Assembly: GCA_963762205.1 (NCBI GenBank)
Contig: CAVXJZ010000002.1
Location: 248,001 to 312,000 of the forward strand
From: VRUE01 sp963762205
GTDB lineage: Bacteria; Actinomycetota; Thermoleophilia; Solirubrobacterales; 70-9
Direction: 5' to 3'
DNA length: 64,000 bases
The position numbers and the translations under genes are program-made. Shown here one piece after another: positions 26,384 to 35,497 of this stretch. How positions within the stretch are numbered: position 1 is the stretch's first letter; each line of letters begins with the position of its first letter. The notes beneath the pieces were generated by a model, which saw only the letters and a program-made list of their open reading frames with translations, ran no database searches and was not told where the DNA came from.

Positions 26384-27753
26384 CGCTCTCGCCGCCCGGC
26401 ATCTACAAGGCCTACGACATCCGCGGCCTGCACGGCTCCGAGATGGACGAGACCACCGCGCACGCGATCGGGCGCGCCTTCGCCCGGGTCCTCGCCCGGC
26501 TGCGCGGCAAGCAGCCCGCCGAGCTGCGGGTCGGCCTCGGCCGCGACATGCGGCTGACCGCGCCGGCGATGGCCGCCGAGCTGCGCGAGGGGCTGATCTC
26601 CGAGGGGGCGACCGTGCTCGACGCGGGCATGGTCGCCACCGAGATGCTCTACCAGCTGGTCGGCTCACGCGAGCTCGACGGCGGCGCGATGGTCACGGCC
26701 TCGCACAACCCGAAGGCCTACACCGGAGTCAAGCTCGTGCGCGAGGGCGCCCTGGCGCTCTCCGGCGACGCCGGGATCGACGACGTGCGCAGGGAGATCG
26801 AGGGCGGCCTCGGGCCGGCCCCCGGCGGCGGCGCCTTCGAGGAGGTCGACATCTGGGACGAGTACCGCGAGCAGGCGCTCTCCTTCATCGACCCCTCCTC
26901 GGTGCGGCCGATGCGGGTCGTCGTCGACGGCGGCAACGGCATGGCGGGGCCGATGGTCGGGCCGATCCTCGAGCGGCTCGGGCTCGACCTCGAGCAGATG
27001 TACTTCGAGCCCGACGGCGAGTTCCCCGACCACGAGCCCAACCCGCTGCTCGAGGAGAACCGGCGGCTGATCGTCGAGCGCGTCCGCGCGGCCGGCGCCG
27101 ACCTCGGCATCGCCTGGGACGGCGACGCCGACCGCTGCTTCTTCATCGACGGCGACGGCGAGTTCTGCGACGGCGACTTCGTCTGCGCCCTGCTCGCCCG
27201 CTCGGTCCTCGCCAAGCAGCCCGGCTCGATGATCCTCTACGACCCGCGCTCGAGCCGCGCCGTCCCCGACCTGATCGCCGCCGACGGCGGCCGCTCGGCG
27301 CTCTCCCGGGTCGGCCACGCCTTCTTCAAGGCGAGGATGCGCGAGGAGGGCGCCGCCTTCGGCGGCGAGGTCTCCGGCCACTACTACTTCCGCGATTTCT
27401 GGAGCGCCGACTCGGGGACGATCCCGGCGCTGCTGATGCTGGAGCTGCTCTCCGCCGACGGCCGCTCGCTGGCCGAGCTGATGGCCGACTTCCGCTCCCG
27501 CTACTTCATCTCCGGCGAGATCAACTCCGAGGTCGCGGACTCCGCCGCGAAGATGGAGGAGATCGTCGGGCGCTTCGGCGGCGACGCGGAGATCACCCGG
27601 CTCGACGGGGTCTCGCTCGACTTCCCCGACTGGCACTTCAACGTCCGCCCCTCCAACACGGAGCCGCTGCTGCGCCTCAACCTCGAGTCGCTCGTCTCCC
27701 GCGAGGACATGGAGGCGAAGCGCGACGAGGTCCTGGGATTGATCCGGGCGTGA
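26380..27753 (+). CDS. manB: Phosphomannomutase/phosphoglucomutase
   Basis: This alpha-D-phosphohexomutase interconverts hexose 1- and 6-phosphates for cell-envelope sugars. The 457-residue protein has all four site motifs: catalytic phosphoserine in TASHNPKAYTG near 108, metal-binding DGDADRCF near 248, sugar-binding GGEVSGHYYFRDF near 327 and phosphate-binding RPSNTEPLLRL near 425. Start is TTG 26380, overlapping the TGA of the HIT gene. Whether mannose or glucose is preferred cannot be told from the sequence. Confidence 0.92.
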   Translation: MTLSPPGIYKAYDIRGLHGSEMDETTAHAIGRAFARVLARLRGKQPAELRVGLGRDMRLTAPAMAAELREGLISEGATVLDAGMVATEMLYQLVGSRELDGGAMVTASHNPKAYTGVKLVREGALALSGDAGIDDVRREIEGGLGPAPGGGAFEEVDIWDEYREQALSFIDPSSVRPMRVVVDGGNGMAGPMVGPILERLGLDLEQMYFEPDGEFPDHEPNPLLEENRRLIVERVRAAGADLGIAWDGDADRCFFIDGDGEFCDGDFVCALLARSVLAKQPGSMILYDPRSSRAVPDLIAADGGRSALSRVGHAFFKARMREEGAAFGGEVSGHYYFRDFWSADSGTIPALLMLELLSADGRSLAELMADFRSRYFISGEINSEVADSAAKMEEIVGRFGGDAEITRLDGVSLDFPDWHFNVRPSNTEPLLRLNLESLVSREDMEAKRDEVLGLIRA

Positions 27754-28757
27754 CCGTCGCCACCCCCGAGGCGGCGCTGGAGCAGGCCGCGCTGGCGGGG
27801 ATCCACCGCCTCGCGATCCCCACCCCGTTCGCCGTCGGCAGGGTCAACTGCTACCTGCTCGAGGACGAGCCGCTGACCCTGATCGACACCGGCCCCAACT
27901 CGGGCAAGGCGCTCGACGAGCTGCAGGGCAAGCTCAGCGAGCACGGCCACTCGATCGACGACCTCGAGCTGGTGATCGTCACCCACCAGCACATCGACCA
28001 CATCGGCCTGGTCGAGATCATCGTCGAGCACTCGGGGGCCGAGGTCGCGGCGATCGGGGCGGCGGCCCAGGTGCTCGCCAACTTCAACGAGGACGCCGAG
28101 GCCCAGGACCGCTTCGCCGTCGACCTGATGCTGCGCAGCGGGATCCCGGAGGAGGTGACGGCGGCACTGCAGAGCGTGTCGCGCAGCTTCCGCAGCTGGG
28201 GATCCCGGGTCCAGGTCACGAGGCCGCTCGACGACGGCGAGGAGATCGCCTTCCGCGACCGCACGCTGAAGGCCCTGCACCGCCCCGGGCACAGCCCCTC
28301 CGATACCGTCTTCTGGGACGAGGAGCGGGGGATCCTGATCGCCGCCGACCACCTGATCGCCCACATCTCTTCCAACCCGCTGATCACGCGGCCGCTCGAC
28401 GGCTCCGACGAGCGCACCCAGGCGCTGGTCGCCTATATCGAGTCGCTGCGCAGGACCCGCGAGATGCCGGCCGAGTTCGTCCTCTCCGGTCACGGCGAGC
28501 CGATCGTCGACCACGTCGCGCTGATCGACGACCGGATCGCCAAGACCGAGCGGCGCAAGGAGAAGATCTTCAAGCTGATCGCCGAGCGGCCGCGAAGCGG
28601 CTACGAGATCGCCCAGGCGATCTGGGGCAACGTCGCCGTCACCCAGGCCTTCCTCACCCTCTCCGAGGTGATCGGCCACGCCGACCTGCTCGTCAACGAG
28701 GGCCGGGTTCACGAAATCGACGACGGAGAGGTGATCCGCTATGAAGCGGCCGGATAG
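27750..28757 (+). CDS. Metallo-beta-lactamase-fold hydrolase
   Basis: The 335-residue protein has the zinc motif THQHIDHIG near residue 92, PGHSPSD near 173, AADHLI near 198 and the distal SGHGEP near 247. The last 80 residues resemble the C-terminal winged-helix part of the LACTB2/Pso2-like group of MBL enzymes (KIFKLIAERPRSGYEIAQ), found in thioesterase- and nuclease-like members. The second motif residue is Gln instead of the commoner variants, but His and Asp ligands are intact. GTG start at 27750 overlaps the mutase stop. The substrate is unknown. Confidence 0.85.
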   Translation: MTVATPEAALEQAALAGIHRLAIPTPFAVGRVNCYLLEDEPLTLIDTGPNSGKALDELQGKLSEHGHSIDDLELVIVTHQHIDHIGLVEIIVEHSGAEVAAIGAAAQVLANFNEDAEAQDRFAVDLMLRSGIPEEVTAALQSVSRSFRSWGSRVQVTRPLDDGEEIAFRDRTLKALHRPGHSPSDTVFWDEERGILIAADHLIAHISSNPLITRPLDGSDERTQALVAYIESLRRTREMPAEFVLSGHGEPIVDHVALIDDRIAKTERRKEKIFKLIAERPRSGYEIAQAIWGNVAVTQAFLTLSEVIGHADLLVNEGRVHEIDDGEVIRYEAAG

Positions 28758-29248
28758 AGCTGGACGATCGGGATCGTCCGGCCCACCCCCGCCGCCTCCC
28801 GTCGGTACGCCTCGTACGGCGCGAAGACCCGATCGGCGAGCGACCACAGCCTGCGGCGCTCGGCCTCGTCGTCGACGACCGTCGCCCGCATCGAGATGCC
28901 GCCGAATGTGACATCCGGATGGGCACGCAGATTGTGAAACCAGGCCGGGTGCATGGGCAGACCGAGCTTCGAGGCGACGATCGTGACGCGGTCGCCGTCG
29001 TGAAAGTAGATCACCACATTTCTTCTGGCGGCGCCGCTCCTCGCCCCCACCGTCTCGAGCAGTGCGGTGGGAATGCCGATGCCCATGCCGATTCGGCCTC
29101 CGGTGACCCGCATCAGCCACGGATCGACCTTCCAGACGACCTGGACCGAGAGAAACCTTCCGAGGCGGGTGTTGGCGAACGCGGCGTTTGCGCGGCTGAA
29201 ATGGCCGGGCCGGCGGGTGGGATCGACGCGCTTGAGCCGAGCGGACAT
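28739..29248 (-). CDS. F420H2-dependent nitroreductase-family protein (Ddn-like)
   Basis: The 169-residue product matches the deazaflavin (F420)-dependent split-barrel reductases of actinobacteria: LLETVGARSGAARRNVVIYF near 64, an HPAWFHNLRAHPDVTF segment near 98 that binds the cofactor tail, and RRLWSLADRVFAPYEAYR near 131. These enzymes reduce quinones, nitroaromatics or other small molecules. It stands alone on the minus strand, overlapping the end of the convergent MBL gene by 19 bases. Confidence 0.88.
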   Translation of the reverse strand: MSARLKRVDPTRRPGHFSRANAAFANTRLGRFLSVQVVWKVDPWLMRVTGGRIGMGIGIPTALLETVGARSGAARRNVVIYFHDGDRVTIVASKLGLPMHPAWFHNLRAHPDVTFGGISMRATVVDDEAERRRLWSLADRVFAPYEAYRREAAGVGRTIPIVQLYPAAS

Positions 29249-29289
29249 CGCATTTCGATCTTTTCACGCAGTACCGTGCGCGGCCGGCC

Positions 29290-30267
29290 ATGACCAGAAT
29301 CCGCTCAAGAAAATCGAGGGCCTCCGCCAAGAAACGGATGCTGATCATCGTCAACCCGTACGCGACGACGGTCTCCGACAGGCTCAAGAACCTGGTCGTC
29401 TACGCGTTGCAGGGCCGCTTCGAGGTGGAGACGGTCGCGACCGAGGCGCAGAACCACGCGACCGAGATCGGCCGCGAGGTCCGCGACCACGGCTACGACG
29501 TGGTCGTCGCCTTCGGCGGCGACGGCACCCTCAACGAGGTCGCCAACGGGCTCGCCGGCACCGACGTGCCGGTCTCGGTGCTGCCGGGCGGCTCGACCAA
29601 CGTCGTCTGCCGCACGCTCGGCATCCCCAACGACGTCGTCGACGCGACCGAGCACCTGCTGACCCTGGCCGACGAGTGGTCGCCGCGCAGGATCGACCTC
29701 GGCAGGGCGGACGAGCGCCACTTCGTCTTCTCCTGCGGTGTGGGGATCGACGCGACGGTGGTCAGGCGCGTCGACGCGCACCCGCGGCTGAAGTCGAGGA
29801 CGGGCCCCTACTACTACACCTGGTCGACGATCTCGGCCTTCTACCGCAGCTACCTGCGCAACCCGGTCCGGCTGCGGGTCGAGACCGACGCCGGAGGCCC
29901 CGCCGATGGGGTGACTGCCCTGGCTCAGAACTCGGACCCCTTCACCTACTTCGCCAGCCGCCCGATCCGGGTCTGCGAGGGCGTCGAGATCGACGACGGG
30001 ACCCTCTCCGTGGGCGTTCTCGAGCGCGCTGCCCAGCGTGACATACCGACCCTGATCCCGCGGCTCTTCAGCGAGACCAGGCCGGCGGCGCGCCACCGCC
30101 GCATCGAGCACTTCGCGGACGTCACGGAGGCGAGCGTGACCTCGACCTCCGGCGACGAGGGCGGCGCCTCCCGCCCGTTCCCGATCCAGGTCGACGGCGA
30201 CTACATCGGCGAGGCGGCCAGCCTCGAGCTGCGGGTCGAGCCCGGCGCCCTCACCGTCGTCGCCTAA
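29290..30267 (+). CDS. Diacylglycerol/sphingosine kinase-family lipid kinase
   Basis: The 325-residue protein has the DAGK catalytic-domain core: NPYA near residue 21, the nucleotide-binding VAFGGDGTLNEVANGL near 73 and VLPGGSTNVVCRTLGIP near 98, then the C-terminal beta domain with IQVDGDYIGEA. It should phosphorylate a diacylglycerol or related lipid at the membrane. The first 16 residues are strongly basic (Arg/Lys/Ser), useful for membrane contact. It overlaps the convergent relA end by four bases. Confidence 0.88.
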   Translation: MTRIRSRKSRASAKKRMLIIVNPYATTVSDRLKNLVVYALQGRFEVETVATEAQNHATEIGREVRDHGYDVVVAFGGDGTLNEVANGLAGTDVPVSVLPGGSTNVVCRTLGIPNDVVDATEHLLTLADEWSPRRIDLGRADERHFVFSCGVGIDATVVRRVDAHPRLKSRTGPYYYTWSTISAFYRSYLRNPVRLRVETDAGGPADGVTALAQNSDPFTYFASRPIRVCEGVEIDDGTLSVGVLERAAQRDIPTLIPRLFSETRPAARHRRIEHFADVTEASVTSTSGDEGGASRPFPIQVDGDYIGEAASLELRVEPGALTVVA

Positions 30268-32489
30268 CCGGCCGGCGTTATCCGGTAGACGTCGAAGACC
30301 GACTCGACGTTGCGCAACCGCGAGACGCAGTGCTTGAGCTGCTCGCTGTCGCCGACCTCGACCACGAACTTGTTCTTGACCATCGGGTGGTTGGTCGTGC
30401 AGCTCGCCCCGATGATGTTGATGCCGGCCTCGGAGAAGGTCCGCGAGAGGTCCTCGAGCAGCCGCGTGCGGTCGTAGGCGTCGATCTGGACCTCGACCCG
30501 GTAGGAGGATTCGTTCTCGCCGTCCCAGCTCACCTCGACGAAGCGCTCGGGGTCCTTTTTCAGGGCGCGCAGGTTCTTGCAGTCGGTGCGGTGGATGGTG
30601 ATCCCGCGCCCGAGCGAGACGTAGCCCTCGATCTCGTCGCCGGGCACCGGCCGGCAGCACTTGGCGAGCCGCACGGCGACCGAGCCCGCGCCCTTGACGC
30701 TGATCCCGTAGGTGGAGGCGTCCTTGGTCCGTCGCGCCTTGTCCTCGCCGCGCTCGCGTCCGAGCGGCTCGTGCTCCTCGACCGCCTCGCCGGCCTTCAG
30801 CCGCTGCATGATCTTGTTGGCGACGGTCTTGGTCGAGATCTTGCCCTGGCCGAGGGCGATGTAGAACTCGGTCGCCTTCTGGTGCCCCATCTCGCGGATC
30901 ACGTCGGCGAGCAGCGGTGAGCCGGACACCTTCTGCATCGGCAGCCCGCGTGTGCGCAGGGCTTCCTCGAGCTTCTCGCGGCCGCTGCGCTCGGCGTCCT
31001 CGCGGCGCTCCTCTTTGAACCAGGCGCGGATCTTGTTGCGGGCGCGGCTGGTGCGGACCAGCTTCAGCCAGTCGCGGGACGGGCCGCGCTTCTGCTTGGC
31101 GGTCAGCACCTCGACGATGTCGCCGGAGCGCAGCTGGTAGTGCAGCGGCACGATGTTGCCGTTGACCTTGGCGCCGACGCAGCGGTGGCCGACGTCGGTG
31201 TGCACGGCGTAGGCGAAGTCGAGCGGCGTCGAGCCGCCGGAGAGGCTCTTCACTTCCCCCTTCGGCGTGAAGACGAAGACCTCGTCCTCGAAGAGGTCGA
31301 CCTTGAGCGACTCGAGGAACTCGGCCGGGTCCTGCTCGCCCTCGGCCTCGACCAGCTGCCGCAGCCAGGTCATCTTCTCCTTGCGCGGGTCGGCGCCGCC
31401 GCCCTCCTTGTAGGCGACGTGGGCGGCGATCCCGTACTCGGCGAGGCTGTGCATATCCTCGGTGCGGATCTGGATCTCGAGCGGCTTGCCCTCAGGCCCG
31501 ATCACGGTCGTATGCAGCGCCTGGTACATGTTGGCCTTCGGCATCGCGACGAAGTCCTTGAAGCGGCCGGGCAGCGGCTTCCAGACCGAGTGGATGACGC
31601 CGATCGTGCCGTAGCAGTCCTTGACCGAGCCGACGATCACCCGCATCGCCGTCAGGTCGAAGATCTCGTTGAACTCGCGGCCCTTCTTGGTCATCTTCGT
31701 GTAGATCGAATAGAAGTGCTTGGCCCGGCCGGAGATCTCGGCCTCGATGCCGAGCTGGCGCAGCTCCCCGGCGAGGAACTCGCCGGCTTCGTTGACGTAG
31801 ACCTCGCGCTCGTCGCGCTGCTGGGCGACGAGCTGCTTGATCTCCCGGTACTTGCGCGGGTGCAGGGTGGCGAAGGCGAGGTCCTCGAGCTCCCATTTGA
31901 TCGCGTGGATTCCCAGCCGGTGGGCGAGCGGCGCGTAGATCTCGAGGGTCTCGCGCGACTTCGTCACCTGCTTCTGCTTCGGCAGCGCCCCCAGCGTGCG
32001 CATGTTGTGGAGGCGGTCGGCCAGCTTGATCAGGATCACCCTGACGTCGGTGGCCATCGCCACCATCATCTTGCGGTAGTTCTCGGCCTGCCGCTCGTCG
32101 CGGCTCTCGAAGGTGATCCCGGTCAGCTTGGTGACGCCGTCCACCAGCTGCGCGATCTCCTCGCCGAACTCCTCGCGGATCTCGTCGAGGCTGGCGCTGG
32201 TGTCCTCGACCGTGTCGTGCAGCAGCGCCGCGCAGAGGGTCTCCGTGTCGAGGCGCATGCCCGCGCAGATCTGGGCGACACCGACCGGATGGGTGATGAA
32301 CTCGTCGCCGGAATGACGGCGCTGGTCGCCGTGGCGCTCGCAGGCGAACTCGAAGGCGTGCTGGACCGCCGCATGGTCGATCGTCGCCAGCGCGACCGCG
32401 GTCTCACCGGCCGAGGCGCCATCGGCCGAGGTCCCGTTGGCCGCCCCGGCGCCGTTCTCGCCCGCGGGCGGCTCGAACTCCTCGACCAC
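30264..32489 (-). CDS. relA: Bifunctional (p)ppGpp synthetase/hydrolase (RelA/SpoT)
   Basis: The enzyme makes and degrades the stringent-response alarmone. Of 741 residues, an N-terminal HD hydrolase domain has HSGDEFITHPVGVA and LLHDTVEDT with the catalytic HD; the synthetase domain has SIYTKMTKKGREFNEIFDLTA-like sequence; then TGS (VFVFTPKGEV), a zinc-finger-like CCRPVPGDEI and the C-terminal ACT domain. Both active sites look intact, as for actinobacterial Rel. Start GTG 32489 is the first in-frame start after the upstream gene, though it lacks a strong ribosome-binding site; the N-terminal 35 residues are low complexity. Confidence 0.94.
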   Translation of the reverse strand: MVEEFEPPAGENGAGAANGTSADGASAGETAVALATIDHAAVQHAFEFACERHGDQRRHSGDEFITHPVGVAQICAGMRLDTETLCAALLHDTVEDTSASLDEIREEFGEEIAQLVDGVTKLTGITFESRDERQAENYRKMMVAMATDVRVILIKLADRLHNMRTLGALPKQKQVTKSRETLEIYAPLAHRLGIHAIKWELEDLAFATLHPRKYREIKQLVAQQRDEREVYVNEAGEFLAGELRQLGIEAEISGRAKHFYSIYTKMTKKGREFNEIFDLTAMRVIVGSVKDCYGTIGVIHSVWKPLPGRFKDFVAMPKANMYQALHTTVIGPEGKPLEIQIRTEDMHSLAEYGIAAHVAYKEGGGADPRKEKMTWLRQLVEAEGEQDPAEFLESLKVDLFEDEVFVFTPKGEVKSLSGGSTPLDFAYAVHTDVGHRCVGAKVNGNIVPLHYQLRSGDIVEVLTAKQKRGPSRDWLKLVRTSRARNKIRAWFKEERREDAERSGREKLEEALRTRGLPMQKVSGSPLLADVIREMGHQKATEFYIALGQGKISTKTVANKIMQRLKAGEAVEEHEPLGRERGEDKARRTKDASTYGISVKGAGSVAVRLAKCCRPVPGDEIEGYVSLGRGITIHRTDCKNLRALKKDPERFVEVSWDGENESSYRVEVQIDAYDRTRLLEDLSRTFSEAGINIIGASCTTNHPMVKNKFVVEVGDSEQLKHCVSRLRNVESVFDVYRITPAG

Positions 32490-32521
32490 GGCAAAGAGGT
32501 CGGCGAGGAGCTCGTTTCGCG

Positions 32522-33184
32522 CTACGTCTGTTTGAGTCCTTCGAGGTATCGGCGACCCTCCTCATATCGGGCGCCGTAGGCGCGATACGCGCCCGAGCGC
32601 TCCAGGTCGGTCTCCTCGGAGGATACGACCCTGACGGCGCCGCGGCCCCGGTCCGGCGCTCCCTGCACGAGCCCGAGCTCGGCGAGGACGGCGAAGCAGC
32701 GGGCCGCCGCCTCCGGCCCGCGCGGATGGGGCCCGCCCCCGCGCAGCGCCTCGTAGAGCCGTTGCCCCGACTCCTCCCCCGCCTCCGCGGGCGGGTCGCA
32801 GGCGTCGCGCAGGTCGCGGAAGACGCCGGACAGCACCCCGCGCCGGGCGAGCTGGTCGCCGAGGGCGGCGAGCGCGAAGCGGCGCTCGGGCTCCCCCCAG
32901 GCGGGGTGGAGGTAGCCGCGCTCCCCGACGCCCGCGCCGGCTGCGCCGGGCACGGCCCCCTGCCGGGCGAGCCGCTCCAGATGGGGAAAGGGGGGCGGAT
33001 CGACGAGGACGAGGTGCTCGTACCCGGGTGCCAGGTCGGGGTCGCGCTCGAGCTCCGCGTACTCGGCGAGCCGCGCGCCGGGCCTCGTCATCGCCTCCCG
33101 CCGCGGCAGGTCGGCGACCAGGCCGAGCACCGAGGCGCCGCTCGAGGCGAGCTCGGCGAGGACGGCCGTGGGCGCTCCGGTCAC
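32522..33184 (-). CDS. RecJ C-terminal-region-like protein encoded as a separate frame
   Basis: This 220-residue frame begins with GTG overlapping the recJ TGA (GTGA). Its sequence, with VLGLVADLPRREAM, EHLVLVDPPPFPHLERLA, RFALAALGDQLARRGVL and RCFAVLAELGLV, looks like the C-terminal extension found fused to RecJ in related actinobacteria, judged from memory. It may work as a separate subunit, or the pair may be one gene split by a frameshift. No catalytic motif of its own was seen. The usual apt gene between recJ and relA is absent. Confidence 0.6.
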   Translation of the reverse strand: MTGAPTAVLAELASSGASVLGLVADLPRREAMTRPGARLAEYAELERDPDLAPGYEHLVLVDPPPFPHLERLARQGAVPGAAGAGVGERGYLHPAWGEPERRFALAALGDQLARRGVLSGVFRDLRDACDPPAEAGEESGQRLYEALRGGGPHPRGPEAAARCFAVLAELGLVQGAPDRGRGAVRVVSSEETDLERSGAYRAYGARYEEGRRYLEGLKQT

Positions 33185-35103
33185 CTGGCGGACTGCCCTC
33201 TCCCCCTCCCCCCGCCCACGGGCCGATCAGCGATGAAATGGATCGCCTGTCGGCCCGTCGGCGGCCAGGCGGCGGGATCGGCGGCCAGCTCGGCCTCGAA
33301 GCGGTCCCACCAGGCCGCTTCGCCGACCTCCGCCTCGCCGCCGTCGTCATCCGCACCGGCGGCCGGATCGTGCGGGTAGACCTCGCGCAGGACGACCCGC
33401 GGCTCGACCGCGCCGTTCCAGTGGTTGACCTCGAGCCGCACTGCGGCATCGACCGTGTCGTCGGCGCCGACCGGGATTCGCGAGCGGCCGAAGGCGACCC
33501 CCAGCGCCCGATGGGCGCCCGAGTGGAGGTTGAAGCGGGCGTGCCTGCCCTCCTGCCCCATCGGCCGCACGTCGCGGACCTGCGCCCCCGGCACCAGCAG
33601 GCGCACGCCGGGATTCCCCATCCCGAAGGGAGCGAGGCGGCCCAGCTCCTCCGCCAGGTCGAGGCCGAGGTCGGCGCCGCCGACCATCGCGTCGATCCGC
33701 TCGGTCTTGATCAGGTCCTCGGGGCCGAGCAGCTCGGTGGCGTGGGCGACGAACGCTTCGCGGAAGGCCTCCAGGCTGCCGGCCTCGAGCGCGAGGCCGG
33801 CGGCGGCACGGTGGCCCCCGAAGGAGGTGAGGTGCTCGGCGCACGCCTCGAGCCCGGCGAGCAGGTCGAAGCCGGGGATGCTGCGCCCCGAGCCGCGACC
33901 GCCCCCCTCGCCGTCCAGCGAGATCACGATCGCCGGCCGATGGTGGCGCTCGACCAGGCGCGAGGCGACGATCCCGATCACCCCCGGGTGCCAGCCCTCG
34001 CCCGCGACGACCAGCGCCGGGGCCCCGCGCAGCGCCTCGGGCAGCTCGCGCCGGGCGGCCTCGGCGGCGTTGGCGACCTCGCGCTCGGTGGCGCGGCGCT
34101 CGCCGTTGGCGCGGCTCAGCTCGACGGCGATCTCCTGCGCCCGCCGCGGGTCCTCGGTGAGGAAGAGCTCGACCCCGGCGTCGGCCCGGTAGAGGCGGCC
34201 GGCGGCGTTGATCCGGGGTGCGAGGCGAAACGAGAGGTCGCCCTCGTCGAGCCGGGTCGGCTCGCAGCCGGCGGCCTCGACCAGCGCCCGCATCCCCGGC
34301 CGTCGCATACGCCGCGCCTCCTCCAGCCCCCGCTTCACAATCGACCGGTTCTCCCCGACCAGCGGTACCACGTCCGCAACTGTGGCCAGCGCAACCAAAT
34401 CCAGGTCGGCGTCATGGACGGCGTCGGGTGCGGGGTCCCCCGGAACTCCTCGCGCATGCGAGCCGGGGGACCCCGTGCCCGACGCCCTCAGAGCGCAGGC
34501 CAGCTTCCAGGAGACGGCCGTCCCGCAGAGCTCATGGAACGGGTAGCCGTCGAGGGACGGGTGCAGGATCGGGCAGTCGGGCAGCTCCTCGCCGGGCTGG
34601 TGGTGATCGGTGACGATGACGTCGATCCCGAGTGAGCGGGCCTTCGCGACCTCGTCCACCGCGGTCACCCCGCAGTCGACCGTGACCAGGAGCTTCGTGC
34701 CGCGCTCGCCGAGCAGCTCGACGTTGGCCACGCTCAGCCCGTAGCCGTCGGCGAGCCGGTCCGGGATCAGCCAGTCGCAGTCGGCGCCGAGCTCGCGCAG
34801 AGCGCCGACCAGGACGGCGGTCGCGCAGACTCCGTCGACGTCGAAGTCGCCGTGCACGGTGATCCGCTCACCGCAGGCGATCGCCGCCTCGATGCGGGCG
34901 ACGGCGGCGCCCATCGAGCGGAACTCATCGGGGTCGTGCGACTCGTCGGCGGCGAGGAAGGCCAGGGCCTGCTCAGGGGTCCGGTACCCCCGTCGCACGA
35001 GCGTGATCGCGACCGGCTCGCTGAGCTCGAGCTCATCGGCCAGCGCCCGCGCCTCGGCGTAGGAATAGGGATCGGCACGGTATGCGCTGATCGTCTCGGC
35101 CAC
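33181..35103 (-). CDS. recJ: Single-stranded-DNA-specific exonuclease RecJ
   Basis: RecJ degrades single-stranded DNA 5' to 3' in recombination and repair. The 640-residue protein has the DHH-family motifs GDFDVDGVCATA near 85, VDCGVTA near 142, VTDHHQPG near 163, and LAPRINAAGRL near 290; the DHHA1 part has FGGHRAAAGLALEAGS and the OB-fold follows with FNLHSGAHRALGVAFG. GTG start at 35103. Residues about 206-227 (SGTGSPGSHARGVPGDPAP and on) are an in-frame insert encoded by a palindrome just before the conserved DLVALATVADVVPL segment. Confidence 0.93.
   Translation of the reverse strand: MAETISAYRADPYSYAEARALADELELSEPVAITLVRRGYRTPEQALAFLAADESHDPDEFRSMGAAVARIEAAIACGERITVHGDFDVDGVCATAVLVGALRELGADCDWLIPDRLADGYGLSVANVELLGERGTKLLVTVDCGVTAVDEVAKARSLGIDVIVTDHHQPGEELPDCPILHPSLDGYPFHELCGTAVSWKLACALRASGTGSPGSHARGVPGDPAPDAVHDADLDLVALATVADVVPLVGENRSIVKRGLEEARRMRRPGMRALVEAAGCEPTRLDEGDLSFRLAPRINAAGRLYRADAGVELFLTEDPRRAQEIAVELSRANGERRATEREVANAAEAARRELPEALRGAPALVVAGEGWHPGVIGIVASRLVERHHRPAIVISLDGEGGGRGSGRSIPGFDLLAGLEACAEHLTSFGGHRAAAGLALEAGSLEAFREAFVAHATELLGPEDLIKTERIDAMVGGADLGLDLAEELGRLAPFGMGNPGVRLLVPGAQVRDVRPMGQEGRHARFNLHSGAHRALGVAFGRSRIPVGADDTVDAAVRLEVNHWNGAVEPRVVLREVYPHDPAAGADDDGGEAEVGEAAWWDRFEAELAADPAAWPPTGRQAIHFIADRPVGGGRGRGQSAR
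34420..34486. repeat. 67-bp palindromic element inside recJ
   Basis: Arms 34420-34443 and 34463-34486 are 24 bases each with only two mismatches, and the loop has its own CTCGC/GCGAG inverted repeat. The block is in frame and adds about 22 Gly/Pro/Ser-rich residues to RecJ at a place where homologues go straight into the DLVALATVADVVPL motif. It resembles in behaviour the element in the pyrKD linker, sharing the GGGGTCCCC core. Confidence 0.65.
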
Positions 35104-35200
35104 CCACCAAGGCTCGCAAGCACCGAACTCGGAAAACCTGCCACAGCTGGGCCGAATTTGCGGCTTGAGAACGAGGAGGCGTTGCCTCTCCCCAGCGCGT

Positions 35201-35467
35201 CTACTCCGGCTGGCTCTCCGCCCGCACGCCGATCGCCCAGACGACGGCGAGGCCGATCGCCACGCCGGGGATCGCCGTCAGCGCCGTCAGCACGTCGGTC
35301 TCCCCGAGGCCGCGGCCGGCGGCGATCTCGACGATCCCGCCGAAGACGACGGCGCCGATCACCGCGCCGAGGAAGGCGCCGACGATTCCCTGCCAGAAGC
35401 GGTCGGGCAGGAAGACCGTGAAGTGCCAGAGGGCGATGCCCATCGTGAACCAGACGACCAGTGCCAT
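35201..35467 (-). CDS. Small three-helix membrane protein
   Basis: The 88-residue protein is almost all hydrophobic, with transmembrane segments at about 2-18, 24-50 and 61-81 and glycine-rich packing motifs (GAFLGAVIGAVVFGG). It resembles the broad YeaQ/GlsB-like class of small glycine-rich membrane proteins but no specific family was recognised. It lies 30 bases after secDF on the same strand and is probably co-transcribed. A 97-base gap before recJ shows nothing clear. Confidence 0.7.
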   Translation of the reverse strand: MALVVWFTMGIALWHFTVFLPDRFWQGIVGAFLGAVIGAVVFGGIVEIAAGRGLGETDVLTALTAIPGVAIGLAVVWAIGVRAESQPE

Positions 35468-35497
35468 CTCAGGCCACCGCCCTCTCGTCGGCGTGTG

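Noticed and set aside
32522..33184. apt (adenine phosphoribosyltransferase), often found between recJ and relA
   Set aside because: No PRPP-binding motif; the sequence resembles the RecJ C-terminal extension instead.
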